Positions 34,597-44,342 are shown, counted from the first letter of the stretch. The stretch: DNA of 64,000 nucleotides from Clostridium sp. (GCA_031275405.1 JAISOV010000051.1:1-64000); one strand, 5' to 3'. Notes: generated from the sequence alone by a model not told the origin. Numbers and translations are program-made.

Positions 34597-35534
34597 GAAT
34601 ACTAACAATGTCGGGTTTCATTCCCGAGCAGATTGTTGATACGGTTAGGTTCACGCAGTACAGCGGTGGACAGCGTATTTCGCATTACTGTGGTTACGCC
34701 GCCGATTTTATCTCTCAAGTATTGGAAGACGACGAAATTGACGGGGCGGCTTTCCCGCACAGTTGTGATAGCTGCCGTGTACTCCCGGACTATCTTTCGG
34801 AAGGCAGGAAGTTTGTGTATCCGTTGTATATTCCCGCACGACAAGATAGCTATGCGGCAGACTTTTTTGCTAAGAGCATTTACAGCTTCAAGTCTGCCGT
34901 AGAACGATATTACGGCATTACCATTCGTGATGTTTCAGAGCGTATAGCATTGGTGAACAAGCGCAACCGTAAAATTTCAGCCTTATATGAACATATTGCG
35001 GAATGCTCCTACGCCGATTATCTCCGTTCCATTCACTTCATGCTAAAACAACCGCTTGCTGAACAAACCCCTCCGCAGAGCGTATCGAACCGTAAAAGCG
35101 ACGGAATCGGGGTCTTTTTGGTCGGCTCGTTTTTGGCAAATGTAGATCTTGCGGCGGCGATTGAAAATGCAGGGCTGAGGGTTGTCGGCGATAACATCAC
35201 GAATTCTAAACGCCTGTTCTCTGCTCCGCCGGTCAATACGAGCGGTGACATATTCCGTAATATAGCAGAGAGCCTCCTGAATAACCGACTATCACCAACG
35301 CAGGATAACTTCTCAGAGATACTGCGCTCTGACTTGGATGAAATGAAGCGGAAAAATGTAAAGGGTGTTATTTTCGTAACACAAAAATTCTGTGAGCCGT
35401 ATGACTACCTATTCTTAAGTTATCAGCAGATGTTAGACGAGAACGGCATACCTGCCCTGCGGCTGGTGCAGGCGAATAGTACCGATCGTAAACGGAGTGA
35501 CTTCTCCCTGGAAGCCTTCCGCGACATCCTATGA
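34593..35534 (+). CDS. 2-hydroxyacyl-CoA dehydratase/double-cubane family protein, first
   Basis: A 313-residue member of the HgdB/FldC/BcrB-like family, which binds iron-sulfur clusters (single [4Fe-4S] or double-cubane) and performs ATP-driven low-potential reductions. Visible signs are GAAFPHSCDSCRVLPDYL with closely spaced Cys, FFAKSIYSFKSAVERYYGIT and GVFLVGSFLANVDLAAAIEN near the second domain, and KGVIFVTQKFCEPYDYLFLS. TTG 34593 follows AGGAGG and overlaps the lplA stop. The substrate is unknown. The lipoyl gene context argues against a fermentation acyl-CoA dehydratase. Confidence 0.78.
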   Translation: MRILTMSGFIPEQIVDTVRFTQYSGGQRISHYCGYAADFISQVLEDDEIDGAAFPHSCDSCRVLPDYLSEGRKFVYPLYIPARQDSYAADFFAKSIYSFKSAVERYYGITIRDVSERIALVNKRNRKISALYEHIAECSYADYLRSIHFMLKQPLAEQTPPQSVSNRKSDGIGVFLVGSFLANVDLAAAIENAGLRVVGDNITNSKRLFSAPPVNTSGDIFRNIAESLLNNRLSPTQDNFSEILRSDLDEMKRKNVKGVIFVTQKFCEPYDYLFLSYQQMLDENGIPALRLVQANSTDRKRSDFSLEAFRDIL

Positions 35535-35549
35535 GAGGAGGCAAAAAAA

Positions 35550-36689
35550 TTGGCGCTTTCAGCAGGGCAGCTTCAAGCAAAGTTAATGAAAGATTACTAC
35601 AAAGACTTCTCGAAGTATGCAAAGGGCAGGCTTCCAGAACATAAAGTCGCTTGGGTAACGGCGTTCACGCCAGTAGAAATTTTAGAGGCGTTAGAGATAC
35701 GGTACTTCTATCCGGAAAGCTATGCCGCGGTAATCGCTGCAAGCGGTAAAGAGCAGACCTTGCTTGCCGAGAGTCATAAGGGGGCGTTATGCCTTGACTG
35801 CTGCTCGTATTCCTGTTGCTTTGAGGGCAGTATCCGTTTGCAGGAAGCCCCTCGCGGAATGCCGCCAAAGCCCGATGTGCTGATCGCGACCAACAACCAA
35901 TGTAATACTTTGCCGAACTGGTGGAATACACTGGCTTACAAGTTTCATGTACCATTGATTGTGCTGGATTATCCGGGCGAGGGCGCTGCCGGCAATGCTG
36001 CTTTGGAGTATGTAACCGCCCAGCACAAGGAACTCATTGCCCGGATGGAGAAACTCAGCGGAAATATGCTTGATTCCGCGCGGTTATCAGAACTGCTTGA
36101 TCACAGCGAACGCAGCGTTGCGGCTTGGAATAAAATCGTTGAGTTATTCCCTGCGCACGATATTCCGCCGAAACTCCTGTTTGACGGCATATCGTTCTTA
36201 ATACACTCACGCTGCAAACCTGAAACAGCAGAATTGTATGAACTGCAAGGACAAGAACTTGCGGAGTTTACCCCTGCTGACTTCTCGAAGCCCGGATTAT
36301 TCTGGCTCGGTTATCCGCTGTGGTATCACTCCGAACGGTACTTATCCGAGATTTTGGAAAAGGTACGTATTTGCGGGTCTAACTACATCACTTGGTGGAG
36401 CCTGGATTATTCGGGAAAAGAACCGTTTGAGAGGCTTTATCATGCCTACGCATACACCTTTCTGAACCTTACGCAGAAATCAAAACAAGCTCGGCTAACG
36501 GAGACCATCCGCAAATCAGGTGCGGTTGGGATGATAACGCTTCACAATAAAAGTTGCAAATGCGACTTTGTTTCCGCTCGAAGTGTCGGCTTGCCCCAAG
36601 CGGAAATCGAGATGGATATGATTGACCGCGAATTTATCGACCTCGGCAAAGCAAAACGGCAGATTGAGCGGCTCTTGGAGAGCATATGA
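35550..36689 (+). CDS. 2-hydroxyacyl-CoA dehydratase/double-cubane family protein, second
   Basis: A 379-residue paralogue of the same superfamily. A Cys-rich loop (LCLDCCSYSCCFEGSIRL) is followed by PDVLIATNNQCNTLPNWWNT and VPLIVLDYPGEGAAGN. The C-terminal half has VRICGSNYITWWSLDYSGKE and SARSVGLPQAEIEMDMIDRE. GAGGAGG lies before TTG 35550. Together with the previous gene it would form the catalytic pair. The clustered cysteines suggest an iron-sulfur cluster; which type cannot be said. Confidence 0.75.
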   Translation: MALSAGQLQAKLMKDYYKDFSKYAKGRLPEHKVAWVTAFTPVEILEALEIRYFYPESYAAVIAASGKEQTLLAESHKGALCLDCCSYSCCFEGSIRLQEAPRGMPPKPDVLIATNNQCNTLPNWWNTLAYKFHVPLIVLDYPGEGAAGNAALEYVTAQHKELIARMEKLSGNMLDSARLSELLDHSERSVAAWNKIVELFPAHDIPPKLLFDGISFLIHSRCKPETAELYELQGQELAEFTPADFSKPGLFWLGYPLWYHSERYLSEILEKVRICGSNYITWWSLDYSGKEPFERLYHAYAYTFLNLTQKSKQARLTETIRKSGAVGMITLHNKSCKCDFVSARSVGLPQAEIEMDMIDREFIDLGKAKRQIERLLESI

Positions 36690-37444
36690 CAAATATTGGT
36701 ATAGACATAGGTTCTACCTATACGAAATATTGTGTCTTGAGCGATGATGGTGTTATTCTCCGTCTTTGGAGTGAGCGTACGCCTGTGCGCCAAAAGGAGT
36801 ATTTCGCCGACAAGCTCATGAATCTGAGAGCGAATTACTCTGCCTGCCGCGTGGTTTCCTGCGGTTACGGCAAGCGAAATATAGAGTCCCTTAAGAGCGT
36901 AACGGAACTGTCTGCCTTGTCGGTGGGTCTTGATAAGGTTTGCCCAGATATTCCGGTAGCTCTTGACATTGGCGGACAGGACACGAAGATCATCAGGCAG
37001 AAAGACGGAAAGCTCCGCGAGTTTTTTGTGAATGACAAGTGTGCGGCGGGGTCGGGTCTTTTTTTCGCTTCTGTCTTGAACATTCTCGATACAAGGTTTG
37101 AAAAAGTTGCCCTCGATTCCGCTTATGGGGCGGATGAAATCAACCTTTCCAATCTTTGTGCTGTATTTGCACAAAGTGAAATCGTTGAGTTACTCGCTTT
37201 CGGAACAGAACCTGCCGCCATTATACAAGCCGCCGTGCGGCAGATACTCACGCAAGCATTCGCTTTGTTGAACAAAATTGATGAGAGCGGAACCCTCGTT
37301 CTGTCTGGCGGTTTGAGCCAAATTCGAGGGTTTGAGCCGTTTGCCGCAAAGGTTTTGAACAGGGCGGTGTGCATTCCAGAAAACGCACCATATCTTGCCG
37401 CGCTTGGTTGTGCGGTAATCGCTTGGAAAGGGCAAACATTGTGA
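36686..37444 (+). CDS. ATP-dependent activase (HgdC/BadF-like)
   Basis: A 252-residue ASKHA-fold ATPase that passes an electron to dehydratase/double-cubane partners on ATP hydrolysis. Phosphate-1 MTNIGIDIGSTYTKYCVL, ALDIGGQDTKII, and bridging [4Fe-4S] cysteines in NDKCAAGSG and LCAVFAQSE, then VLSGGLSQI. Its ATG overlaps the preceding stop by 4 bases. Its presence strongly indicates that the two upstream proteins are an activase-dependent iron-sulfur system. Confidence 0.9.
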   Translation: MTNIGIDIGSTYTKYCVLSDDGVILRLWSERTPVRQKEYFADKLMNLRANYSACRVVSCGYGKRNIESLKSVTELSALSVGLDKVCPDIPVALDIGGQDTKIIRQKDGKLREFFVNDKCAAGSGLFFASVLNILDTRFEKVALDSAYGADEINLSNLCAVFAQSEIVELLAFGTEPAAIIQAAVRQILTQAFALLNKIDESGTLVLSGGLSQIRGFEPFAAKVLNRAVCIPENAPYLAALGCAVIAWKGQTL

Positions 37445-37776
37445 AGAAGAATACTAACTTGGCAGGACTGGCTTTTTGCCTGCGTCCTGTCATAGTGGAC
37501 GCTGCTCAGACCATTGCAGACCTTCGCCGCGAAGATGTAGAGCGTAACAAGTATATTCGCCGAATCTCACCCGACCCAACCGACCAAGTGCGGTGGATAG
37601 AGCGTCTCGCCATACCGGTACACCAAACCCGGCTCGGCGGCAGAGCAGAGGCTCTCGTAAACGAGGTTATCGCAGGCCAGACGCTAGAGATGGCTGCGGT
37701 AAGCGGCGCAGCCGCCGGCGGCAAGACCATACTTCAAGCGGTGGAAGCCGCTTGGCAACCAGGAAAAACAAAGTGA
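37441..37776 (+). CDS. GNAT-like N-terminal fragment
   Basis: 111 residues starting at GTG overlapping the activase stop. LAFCLRPVIVDAAQTIADLR and ERNKYIRRISPDPTDQVRWI resemble the start of GNAT acetyltransferases, but the acetyl-CoA-binding core is missing and the rest is not recognisable. Possibly a truncated gene at the operon end. A further short frame begins MEKIRLSLADWKVEQP at 37776, also incomplete. Confidence 0.45.
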   Translation: MKKNTNLAGLAFCLRPVIVDAAQTIADLRREDVERNKYIRRISPDPTDQVRWIERLAIPVHQTRLGGRAEALVNEVIAGQTLEMAAVSGAAAGGKTILQAVEAAWQPGKTK

Positions 37777-37877
37777 TGGAGAAAATACGATTGTCGCTTG
37801 CCGACTGGAAGGTAGAGCAGCCAAGCGATACGTCGCCTGGCGTTGCGGAACCCCAAAACCAATCAGGAGGAAGCAAA

Positions 37878-37924
37878 CCGAACAGGAGACAGTCCGGTGA
37901 AGGGACTGCCTCCTGTTCGGTTTA
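37878..37924 (+). terminator. Terminator of the lipoyl/dehydratase operon
   Basis: CCGAACAGGAGACAGTCC pairs with GGACTGCCTCCTGTTCGG around a short loop, followed by TTTATT. Possibly also used by the convergent small gene. Confidence 0.85.
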
Positions 37925-38146
37925 TTCCGTTTCTTCTTTTTTGATCAGTCCTTTGATTTCCTCAATGGACAGCCCAGTGGACTCGATCAGACTGCTTAAT
38001 TCGGACAGCTGCTTTTCTTTCAGCTGGGCTTCCAGTTCTTTTTTCTTCGCTTTGAATTCTTTCAGGACACTTTCCGTTTCGCTGATCTGTTTCACGGTCA
38101 GATCATACTGTTCTTCCAAAGTATACTTCTTTCTTCCGCGTGCCAT
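37922..38146 (-). CDS. Small coiled-coil protein
   Basis: 74 residues, MARGRKKYTLEEQYDLTVKQ, then a Lys/Glu heptad-rich helix (ETESVLKEFKAKKKELEAQL) and a short tail with LSIEEIKGLIKK. AGGAGG precedes ATG 38146. It resembles the small coiled-coil proteins common in Clostridia; the function is unknown. Confidence 0.72.
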   Translation of the reverse strand: MARGRKKYTLEEQYDLTVKQISETESVLKEFKAKKKELEAQLKEKQLSELSSLIESTGLSIEEIKGLIKKEETE

Positions 38147-38311
38147 AACTGTACCTCCTAAAATTGTTTGATGATGTAAGAATATCATAAGCATATTTTT
38201 TTGTAAAGAGAAATATGACATAATTACAAAAAAATATGAAAGCCTGGTTGCCGGCTTTCCGGAATCGGAACCGGATCCTGAAAATGGTGATCCTGGCGAA
38301 AAAGAAAAAAC

Positions 38312-38339
38312 TTGCATTCCTCTCCATATGGAGTAAAAT
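38312..38339 (+). promoter_or_regulatory. Sortase promoter with a palindromic operator
   Basis: TTGCAT, 16 bases, TAAAAT. The spacer contains the perfect 12-base palindrome CTCCATATGGAG (38322-38333), ending against the -10 box, a likely regulator site. Confidence 0.65.
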
Positions 38340-38369
38340 AAGAGTGTGGATATAGGAGCTGAAAAGAAA

Positions 38370-39587
38370 ATGGCACAGAAAGTGTATATCATAGATGGCA
38401 GACAGTTCCGGACGGAAAGCGATTACCGTCTGGCCATGAAAGACAAAAAGGCGATTGATACCCTCCGGCGCAAAGTAGATTTTTCGGACCGGAAACAGGT
38501 GGAGCAGTTATGCGGCGCGCTGAAAAAAGGTTCGTTCCGGTTCCATACGGTACTGGGGCAGGATTTTCTGGAAGAAGTACAGGAAGCGCTCCAGGCTGCC
38601 CGCCCTCCCGCGGCGAAGGAGCCTCGGCTCGCTTCCTCCTCCCCGGCGCGGTCTGCCGGGAAAAGAGCCGCGGGGAAAGCGCTCCCGGTTTCGTCCGTCG
38701 GCTCCTCCCCGGCCCGGCCCGCCGGGAAGGCCTCTCCGGCGGACGCCGGATCCCCGGAGCCGGACTCCGCCCTTGTCAGACAGGAACTGAAAAAGCGGGA
38801 GCGGCGCCGCAGGCTGTTCCTGTCCCTGTGCGGCGTCACGGCTGCCGCCTGTCTGGGCTATTTTGCCGTATATTCCTATTTTGAGTACCGCACCCTGCGC
38901 AGCTATGAGAACCTAAGCGGCCTGCGGGAGAAGCCGCAGCCTCCGGCGGCGTCACGGGAGAGCGGGCCGATCATACACTATACCGACGAGAAAGAGGCGC
39001 CGGAAGTCTTAGCGGAATATAAAAACTTATTAAATAAGAATAAAAAGCTAATCGGATGGCTCAAAATTGACGATACAAATATAGATTATCCTGTCATGCA
39101 GACCACGGATAACGAATATTATCTGGATCATAACCTGAACCAGGAATACGACAAGAACGGCTCCATCTTCCTGGATAAGGACTGTGACGTGATAAAGCCC
39201 AGCGACAATTTCATCGTGTACGGGCATAACATGAAAAGCGGGCAGATGTTCGGCAGGCTGGACTTATACAGTTCGGAAAGCTATTACCGGAAGCACCCTT
39301 ATATCCGCTTTGACACCATTTATGAAAAAGGAGTCTATGAGATCCTGTATGTCTTCCGGTCCCATATCTACAGCGAGGAAGACGTGGCATTTAAGTATTA
39401 CCAGTTCATTGACGCGCTCAGTGAGACGGAATTTGATTCTTATATGAAGGAAATGGCGGAAATGTCATTTTATGATACCGGCGTGAGCGTCCGGTTCGGA
39501 GACCAGCTGCTGACCCTCTCCACCTGCGATTATTATGTGGACGGCGGCAGGTTCGTGGTGGTGGCAAAGAAGCTGCAAGAGGAATAA
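38370..39587 (+). CDS. srtB: Class B sortase with long cytoplasmic N-terminus
   Basis: Membrane transpeptidase that links surface proteins to peptidoglycan, 405 residues. Residues 1-150 are cytoplasmic, ending in a Pro/Ala/Ser-rich linker. One membrane helix follows (RLFLSLCGVTAAACLGYFAV). The catalytic domain starts with IGWLKIDDTNIDYPVMQTTD and has the catalytic His in FIVYGHNM, Cys in LLTLSTCDYYVDGGRFVVVA and Arg nearby. ATG 38370 is preferred over GTG 38346 (AGGAGC upstream). It sits directly before a PRTGD-anchored protein, its probable substrate. Confidence 0.92.
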   Translation: MAQKVYIIDGRQFRTESDYRLAMKDKKAIDTLRRKVDFSDRKQVEQLCGALKKGSFRFHTVLGQDFLEEVQEALQAARPPAAKEPRLASSSPARSAGKRAAGKALPVSSVGSSPARPAGKASPADAGSPEPDSALVRQELKKRERRRRLFLSLCGVTAAACLGYFAVYSYFEYRTLRSYENLSGLREKPQPPAASRESGPIIHYTDEKEAPEVLAEYKNLLNKNKKLIGWLKIDDTNIDYPVMQTTDNEYYLDHNLNQEYDKNGSIFLDKDCDVIKPSDNFIVYGHNMKSGQMFGRLDLYSSESYYRKHPYIRFDTIYEKGVYEILYVFRSHIYSEEDVAFKYYQFIDALSETEFDSYMKEMAEMSFYDTGVSVRFGDQLLTLSTCDYYVDGGRFVVVAKKLQEE

Positions 39588-39640
39588 ACGAAAAAAGGGC
39601 CAAAGCCGGACTGGACAACCGGACAGAGGGAGGTTTTGCC

Positions 39641-42600
39641 GTGGCGGATAAAGGAGCGAGAATCATGGCGAGCGCAAGGACGGAGAGCATGGGCAAGGCA
39701 GGCGCGGGGACGGGAAGCACGGGCAAAAAAAAGCGGGGTTCCGGAAGAAGGCTGAAAAAACAGGCGCGCAGGACGCTGGGCGCCCTGTTTCTGGCGTCCG
39801 CGATCGTGGTGGCGGCGCTCCCGGTAAACGAGCTGGAAGCGGCGACGGAAGAGCCGGAGATCACCGTGACGGCGCGGGACACCGGCATCCCTGTGATCGA
39901 ACCGTCTGAGCCGATCTATACGACCGGCGACGGAAGGTTCCAGTTTGCTTATGTCGCCCCTGACGGATACGGCAACAAGGTGGCGGTCGTCTTAGGATAC
40001 AACAAGGGCTACCTGGAGGGGAATTCCCTGGTGATCCCGGACACGGTGGACGCTTATTCCAAGTATTCCGACAACCTGGGGTCGAACGAGGGATATGTGG
40101 CGGTGGGAAAGAGCGGGAACTTCCTGTTCTACAAGGTAGAGGAGCGGGTGGGAGAGGAAGAAAAAACCGTTCCCAGGTATTACCCGTGTTATTTTGCAGA
40201 CCGGAGCAAGTGGCAGCAGCTGGCGCTGAATGAGTTTTATTATGTTCCGGATGGGGATCCTCTGTCCGTCACCTCCGGGGACGCCGACAAGTTTGCCCAG
40301 ACGCAGACAGACAGCGTACAGTGGATCAAGGCGGCTGACGTGGCTTATATCGGGAACCAGTATCTCACATCCAAGGAGGGGGGGGGGGCCTGGGAGATCA
40401 GCTCGGACAACAATAACAGTACGATTACTTTGCCGGAACAAGGGATTTTTGCCAATGCGAGCAACGTGGTCAATCTGACCATCGGACAAACGTTAAGAGG
40501 AATCGGCAACTATGCCTTTTACGGCTGCACCGGCTTGGGGAATAACCCGGACGCTCGCGTGAGCTTGGGGAACGGCCTGAATACCATCGGCAACTATGCC
40601 TTTGCGAACTGCATCAACATGAAGAACATCGAATTGCCGCCGTATACCAATCTGACCATGATAGGGGATCACGCGTTCTATCAGTGCCAGGCGCTGACCG
40701 CTTTCACCATGCTCATAGCGGTTCAGAAAGTCGGCGATTCCGCTTTTGAGGGCTGCTCTGCCTTGCAAGAAATCATTTTGGACGGCAGCAGCATGAGTTC
40801 CGATACGAACGTGGCTTTAACGGATCTGGGCCGGACGGTTTTCCGAAACTGTACTTCCTTACGGTACCTGAAGCTGCCGGCGACCTATAGCCAGACAGAG
40901 CCGTTCTCTCTGGTGCAGGGCTGCACCTCTTTAGAGTATGTCAGCCTTCCGAACAGCGCTGCGGATCTGAAGTCAGATGATGAGTTTACTCTAGACAACT
41001 TTAAGGCCACGGTGCCGTCCTCCTTTTATCTGGAGGGCCAGGCCGCTTCCGCCATCTATCGAACGGCAAGCGCCAACGCCATCGCGTTCCATTATCTTGA
41101 CCTGAACGGAGCGAAGGACGTCTACGAGATCGTGATCTCAGATACGGTCAGCGGCAAGAAAGCCACTTACCGCGTCAACTCCCAGAACCAGCTGACCTAC
41201 TGCGAGCTGGAACAGGGGATCGCGAATGTGGAGATCCCCGGAACCATAGGCCCTTATCAGATCACGGAGATCGGCGAGACTAGTTTCCAGAACAACTGTT
41301 TTCTGGAAAAAATAACCATCCCCTCTTCCATCACGAAGATCGCGGCGAGCGCGTTCCAAGGTTCCCACAACCTGAGGGATGTGATCTTCGAGGAGCCGGT
41401 CAACCTTACGGAGATCGGCGAGAATGCTTTCCAGACACAGAAAGTAGCGTATCATCAATCGAACTGTCCGGATTATTCGGGAGTTTCGGTTCCCACGGAT
41501 TCTAAGCTGGCGCTGGAACCGGCGCTGACCTTTACCGGGCCGATCGGCTATGACAGCGTGCCTTTTGTCTACGCGATGGATCCGGCTCACAACATCAATG
41601 TCGGGGAGCAGTATGACTCCTATATCAGATATTACAGCGGCTGGCCCGAAAATCTGGAAGTATCGTACAATCCGGACACGGACCGGAACGAGCTGACGGA
41701 TTATCCGACCTTTGCCAGCCTCGACAAGCTTACGGTCGAGGACTATCCCTACATGACGAAGGCCTATGCGGAAGCGGCAAAGAGCGCGGCGCAGAAGTAT
41801 CAAGCAGGGACGACGCTGACCGCTGATGAAAAGGCGATCGTGGATGCCGCTTTGAATATTGATCTGCCCGAGGGTATTGAAGGGATACAGGCCGGCCTGT
41901 TCCGGGAGAAAGAACCGGAGGACAAGGGCGTGGAGAAGACCATTACCACCAACGGCATCCGGGAGATCGAAGCGGAGAGCTTCCGGGACTGCACGAACCT
42001 GACGGCGATTTTCATCAAAGGAGATATGACGGCCATCGGGGACTATGCGTTCCGGGACTGTACCAATCTGCGGACGGCGACCATCTCCCCGACCGTGTCC
42101 TCTCTGGGGCTTCGCCCCTTTGCGGGCTGTACCGGCCTGACGGAGGTGGATTTCGGGGGCGGGTCGTATTTTACTTACGACAAGGGGATTCTTTACGGGC
42201 TGACGGACGGGGAGCGGAGCCTGCTTGTGGAATGCCTGGAAGGCCGGGGGGACGTGGTAGGCGCCAGCGCAATCAAAGCCGACGAGCTTGCCGGGATACG
42301 GGAGATCGCGGAGGAAGCGTTCCTGGACTGCGGGGAGGTGGGTACGGTGGATCTGTCCCTGACCACGATCCCCAAAGTGCCGAGGTCGGCTTTTGAAAGT
42401 ACCTCCGAGCTGAACGAGGTGACGCTGCCGACTACCTGCCGGAGCATAGACGCTTATGCCTTCCGCTACAGCAATCTGCGCACGATCACCATCCCGTCCA
42501 GTGTCTCTCTGATTGACCTGAACGCGTTCGATACCAAAAAAGGCGCCGTGATCAACAACGAGAAAGACCACTATAAGCAGATGACGTTCCTCTGTGCGCC

Positions 42601-44260
42601 CGGGAGTGCGGCGGCGGTCTATGCCGCGCAGTACGACAATATCACGGCGGAGGAAAAAGCGGAGCCGGTTGTTTATGAGGTGGCTTTCTGGGGCGACGGC
42701 CCCACTCTGCTCAAGGAGGAACCGGTGGAGTCCGGGCGGGACGCCACTCCGCCGGAGCCGGAAGAGATCCCCGCCAAAGCGGGGCATACGTTCAGCGGCT
42801 GGGCACCCGACTACCACGAGGTGGGCAAGGATCTGAACGTGGTGGCGCAGTACACGCCGGACGTCCCGATGTATACGGTGACTTTCCTGGACTGGGACGA
42901 TACGCTGCTGATCGAAAGGAAAGTGGCGCCCGGCGACAACGCGGATCCGCCCGGGAACCCGGAAAGGGAAGGCTATATGTTTACCGGATGGAGACCCTCC
43001 TTTGAAAACATCCGGTCGGATACGGTCCTCTATGCCCAGTATGAGAAAGCGGAGATCGTGGCGCGTTTTCTGGATTATGACGACAAAGTCCTCTATACCC
43101 AGAAGGTGGGATACGGGGAGACTCCCGTGGAGCCGAAAGACCCGACGCGGCAAGGCTATACCTTTACCGGCTGGAAGCCGACCATCGGCAAGATCACGAA
43201 AAGTACGGATTATTACGCCACCTATGACTCGGGAAGCGGCGGCAATGGAAGCGGCGGAAACGGGAATGGCGGCGACGGAAACGGCGGCGACGGAAGCGGC
43301 GGCGGAACCGCCAAGTTCTATACCCTGACGGTACATAACGGCAGCGGCTCCGGCAGCTACGTGGCGGGGGCGTCGGTCATCGTCATTGCCAACGACCCGG
43401 CGGCCGGGCAGAGCTTTGACCAGTGGTCCATAGACCCGGCCAGCACTTTTCTGGCGAGCAAACGGGTGACGGCGACCGTGCTGACCATGCCGGAAGCGGC
43501 GGTGACGGTCACGGCGCATTATACGGGCAACACGGGAAGCTCCAATACGGGAAGCTCTAACACGGGAAGCTCCAGCACCTCCACCGGGAGCGGCAGCACC
43601 TCTTCCAGCCAGAGCGGCGGCGCTTCCGGCGGCGGTTCCACCGGAACGGTAACGAAGCCCGAGACGGGAAGCGGCGGCAGTACGACCGTCGTGATCGACA
43701 AGAACGGCCTGTCCAATACCGGAGTGGTTTCCGCGGTGGTCAACGGCTCGTCGGATGATTTTGTGATCCGTATCACCGACAGCGTAAGCTCCACCGAGCA
43801 GATCGTAAAGGCGCTGATGAACGAATACGGGGATCTGACCAACATCAAGTATTTCCCCATGGATATTTCCCTGTACGATACCACCGGGAATACCAGTATC
43901 ACGGACACCACCGGGCTGTCCATCCGGATCACCCTGCCCCTGCCGGACTCGCTGATCCCTTACGCGGGCAACAACAAGGTGGCGGGCGTGGTCGACGAGC
44001 GGCTGGATAAGCTGACGCCGAAGTTTACCACCATCTCCGGCGTGCCGTGCATTACTTTTACGGCGGAGCATTTTTCTCCCTATGTGATCTATGTGGATAC
44101 CACCAATCTGGCGGCGGGAGGAGCGGCGGACGACACCCCCAGGACCGGAGACGGGATCCATCCGAAATGGTTCCTCTCCATCGGGCTGGCCTGTGTCTCC
44201 ATGGTGCTTTTCCTGAAACAGGATAAGCGGAAAAGAAAGCCTGGAACGGCGGCGGCATGA
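39641..44260 (+). CDS. LRR/InlB-repeat cell-wall-anchored surface protein
   Basis: 1539 residues. The signal region is long (to about 67; RRTLGALFLASAIVVAALPV). BspA-type leucine-rich repeats (LRR_5) fill about 240-1000, with units such as IGNYAFANCINMKNIELP. Three InlB B-repeat-like units follow (about 1015-1210; YTVTFLDWDDTLLIERKV, GYMFTGWRPSF). Then come Gly/Asn- and Ser/Thr-rich linkers and a C-terminal beta domain. The end is a sorting signal DTPRTGDG, a helix and KRKRK. GTG 39641 follows GGGAGG. Likely an adhesin attached by the upstream sortase. Confidence 0.9.
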   Translation: MADKGARIMASARTESMGKAGAGTGSTGKKKRGSGRRLKKQARRTLGALFLASAIVVAALPVNELEAATEEPEITVTARDTGIPVIEPSEPIYTTGDGRFQFAYVAPDGYGNKVAVVLGYNKGYLEGNSLVIPDTVDAYSKYSDNLGSNEGYVAVGKSGNFLFYKVEERVGEEEKTVPRYYPCYFADRSKWQQLALNEFYYVPDGDPLSVTSGDADKFAQTQTDSVQWIKAADVAYIGNQYLTSKEGGGAWEISSDNNNSTITLPEQGIFANASNVVNLTIGQTLRGIGNYAFYGCTGLGNNPDARVSLGNGLNTIGNYAFANCINMKNIELPPYTNLTMIGDHAFYQCQALTAFTMLIAVQKVGDSAFEGCSALQEIILDGSSMSSDTNVALTDLGRTVFRNCTSLRYLKLPATYSQTEPFSLVQGCTSLEYVSLPNSAADLKSDDEFTLDNFKATVPSSFYLEGQAASAIYRTASANAIAFHYLDLNGAKDVYEIVISDTVSGKKATYRVNSQNQLTYCELEQGIANVEIPGTIGPYQITEIGETSFQNNCFLEKITIPSSITKIAASAFQGSHNLRDVIFEEPVNLTEIGENAFQTQKVAYHQSNCPDYSGVSVPTDSKLALEPALTFTGPIGYDSVPFVYAMDPAHNINVGEQYDSYIRYYSGWPENLEVSYNPDTDRNELTDYPTFASLDKLTVEDYPYMTKAYAEAAKSAAQKYQAGTTLTADEKAIVDAALNIDLPEGIEGIQAGLFREKEPEDKGVEKTITTNGIREIEAESFRDCTNLTAIFIKGDMTAIGDYAFRDCTNLRTATISPTVSSLGLRPFAGCTGLTEVDFGGGSYFTYDKGILYGLTDGERSLLVECLEGRGDVVGASAIKADELAGIREIAEEAFLDCGEVGTVDLSLTTIPKVPRSAFESTSELNEVTLPTTCRSIDAYAFRYSNLRTITIPSSVSLIDLNAFDTKKGAVINNEKDHYKQMTFLCAPGSAAAVYAAQYDNITAEEKAEPVVYEVAFWGDGPTLLKEEPVESGRDATPPEPEEIPAKAGHTFSGWAPDYHEVGKDLNVVAQYTPDVPMYTVTFLDWDDTLLIERKVAPGDNADPPGNPEREGYMFTGWRPSFENIRSDTVLYAQYEKAEIVARFLDYDDKVLYTQKVGYGETPVEPKDPTRQGYTFTGWKPTIGKITKSTDYYATYDSGSGGNGSGGNGNGGDGNGGDGSGGGTAKFYTLTVHNGSGSGSYVAGASVIVIANDPAAGQSFDQWSIDPASTFLASKRVTATVLTMPEAAVTVTAHYTGNTGSSNTGSSNTGSSSTSTGSGSTSSSQSGGASGGGSTGTVTKPETGSGGSTTVVIDKNGLSNTGVVSAVVNGSSDDFVIRITDSVSSTEQIVKALMNEYGDLTNIKYFPMDISLYDTTGNTSITDTTGLSIRITLPLPDSLIPYAGNNKVAGVVDERLDKLTPKFTTISGVPCITFTAEHFSPYVIYVDTTNLAAGGAADDTPRTGDGIHPKWFLSIGLACVSMVLFLKQDKRKRKPGTAAA

Positions 44261-44342
44261 CGGACGGTATCGAGCGGTATCCGAAAAGATCAGAAGCGAG
44301 AGGTGTTCCAAACAGCGACTGCGGGAAGACAGGAAAAAGCGT

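Noticed and set aside
37922-38392. A longer 156-residue version of the small coiled-coil protein
   Set aside because: AGGAGG directly precedes the internal ATG at 38146, and the extra region overlaps the sortase promoter.
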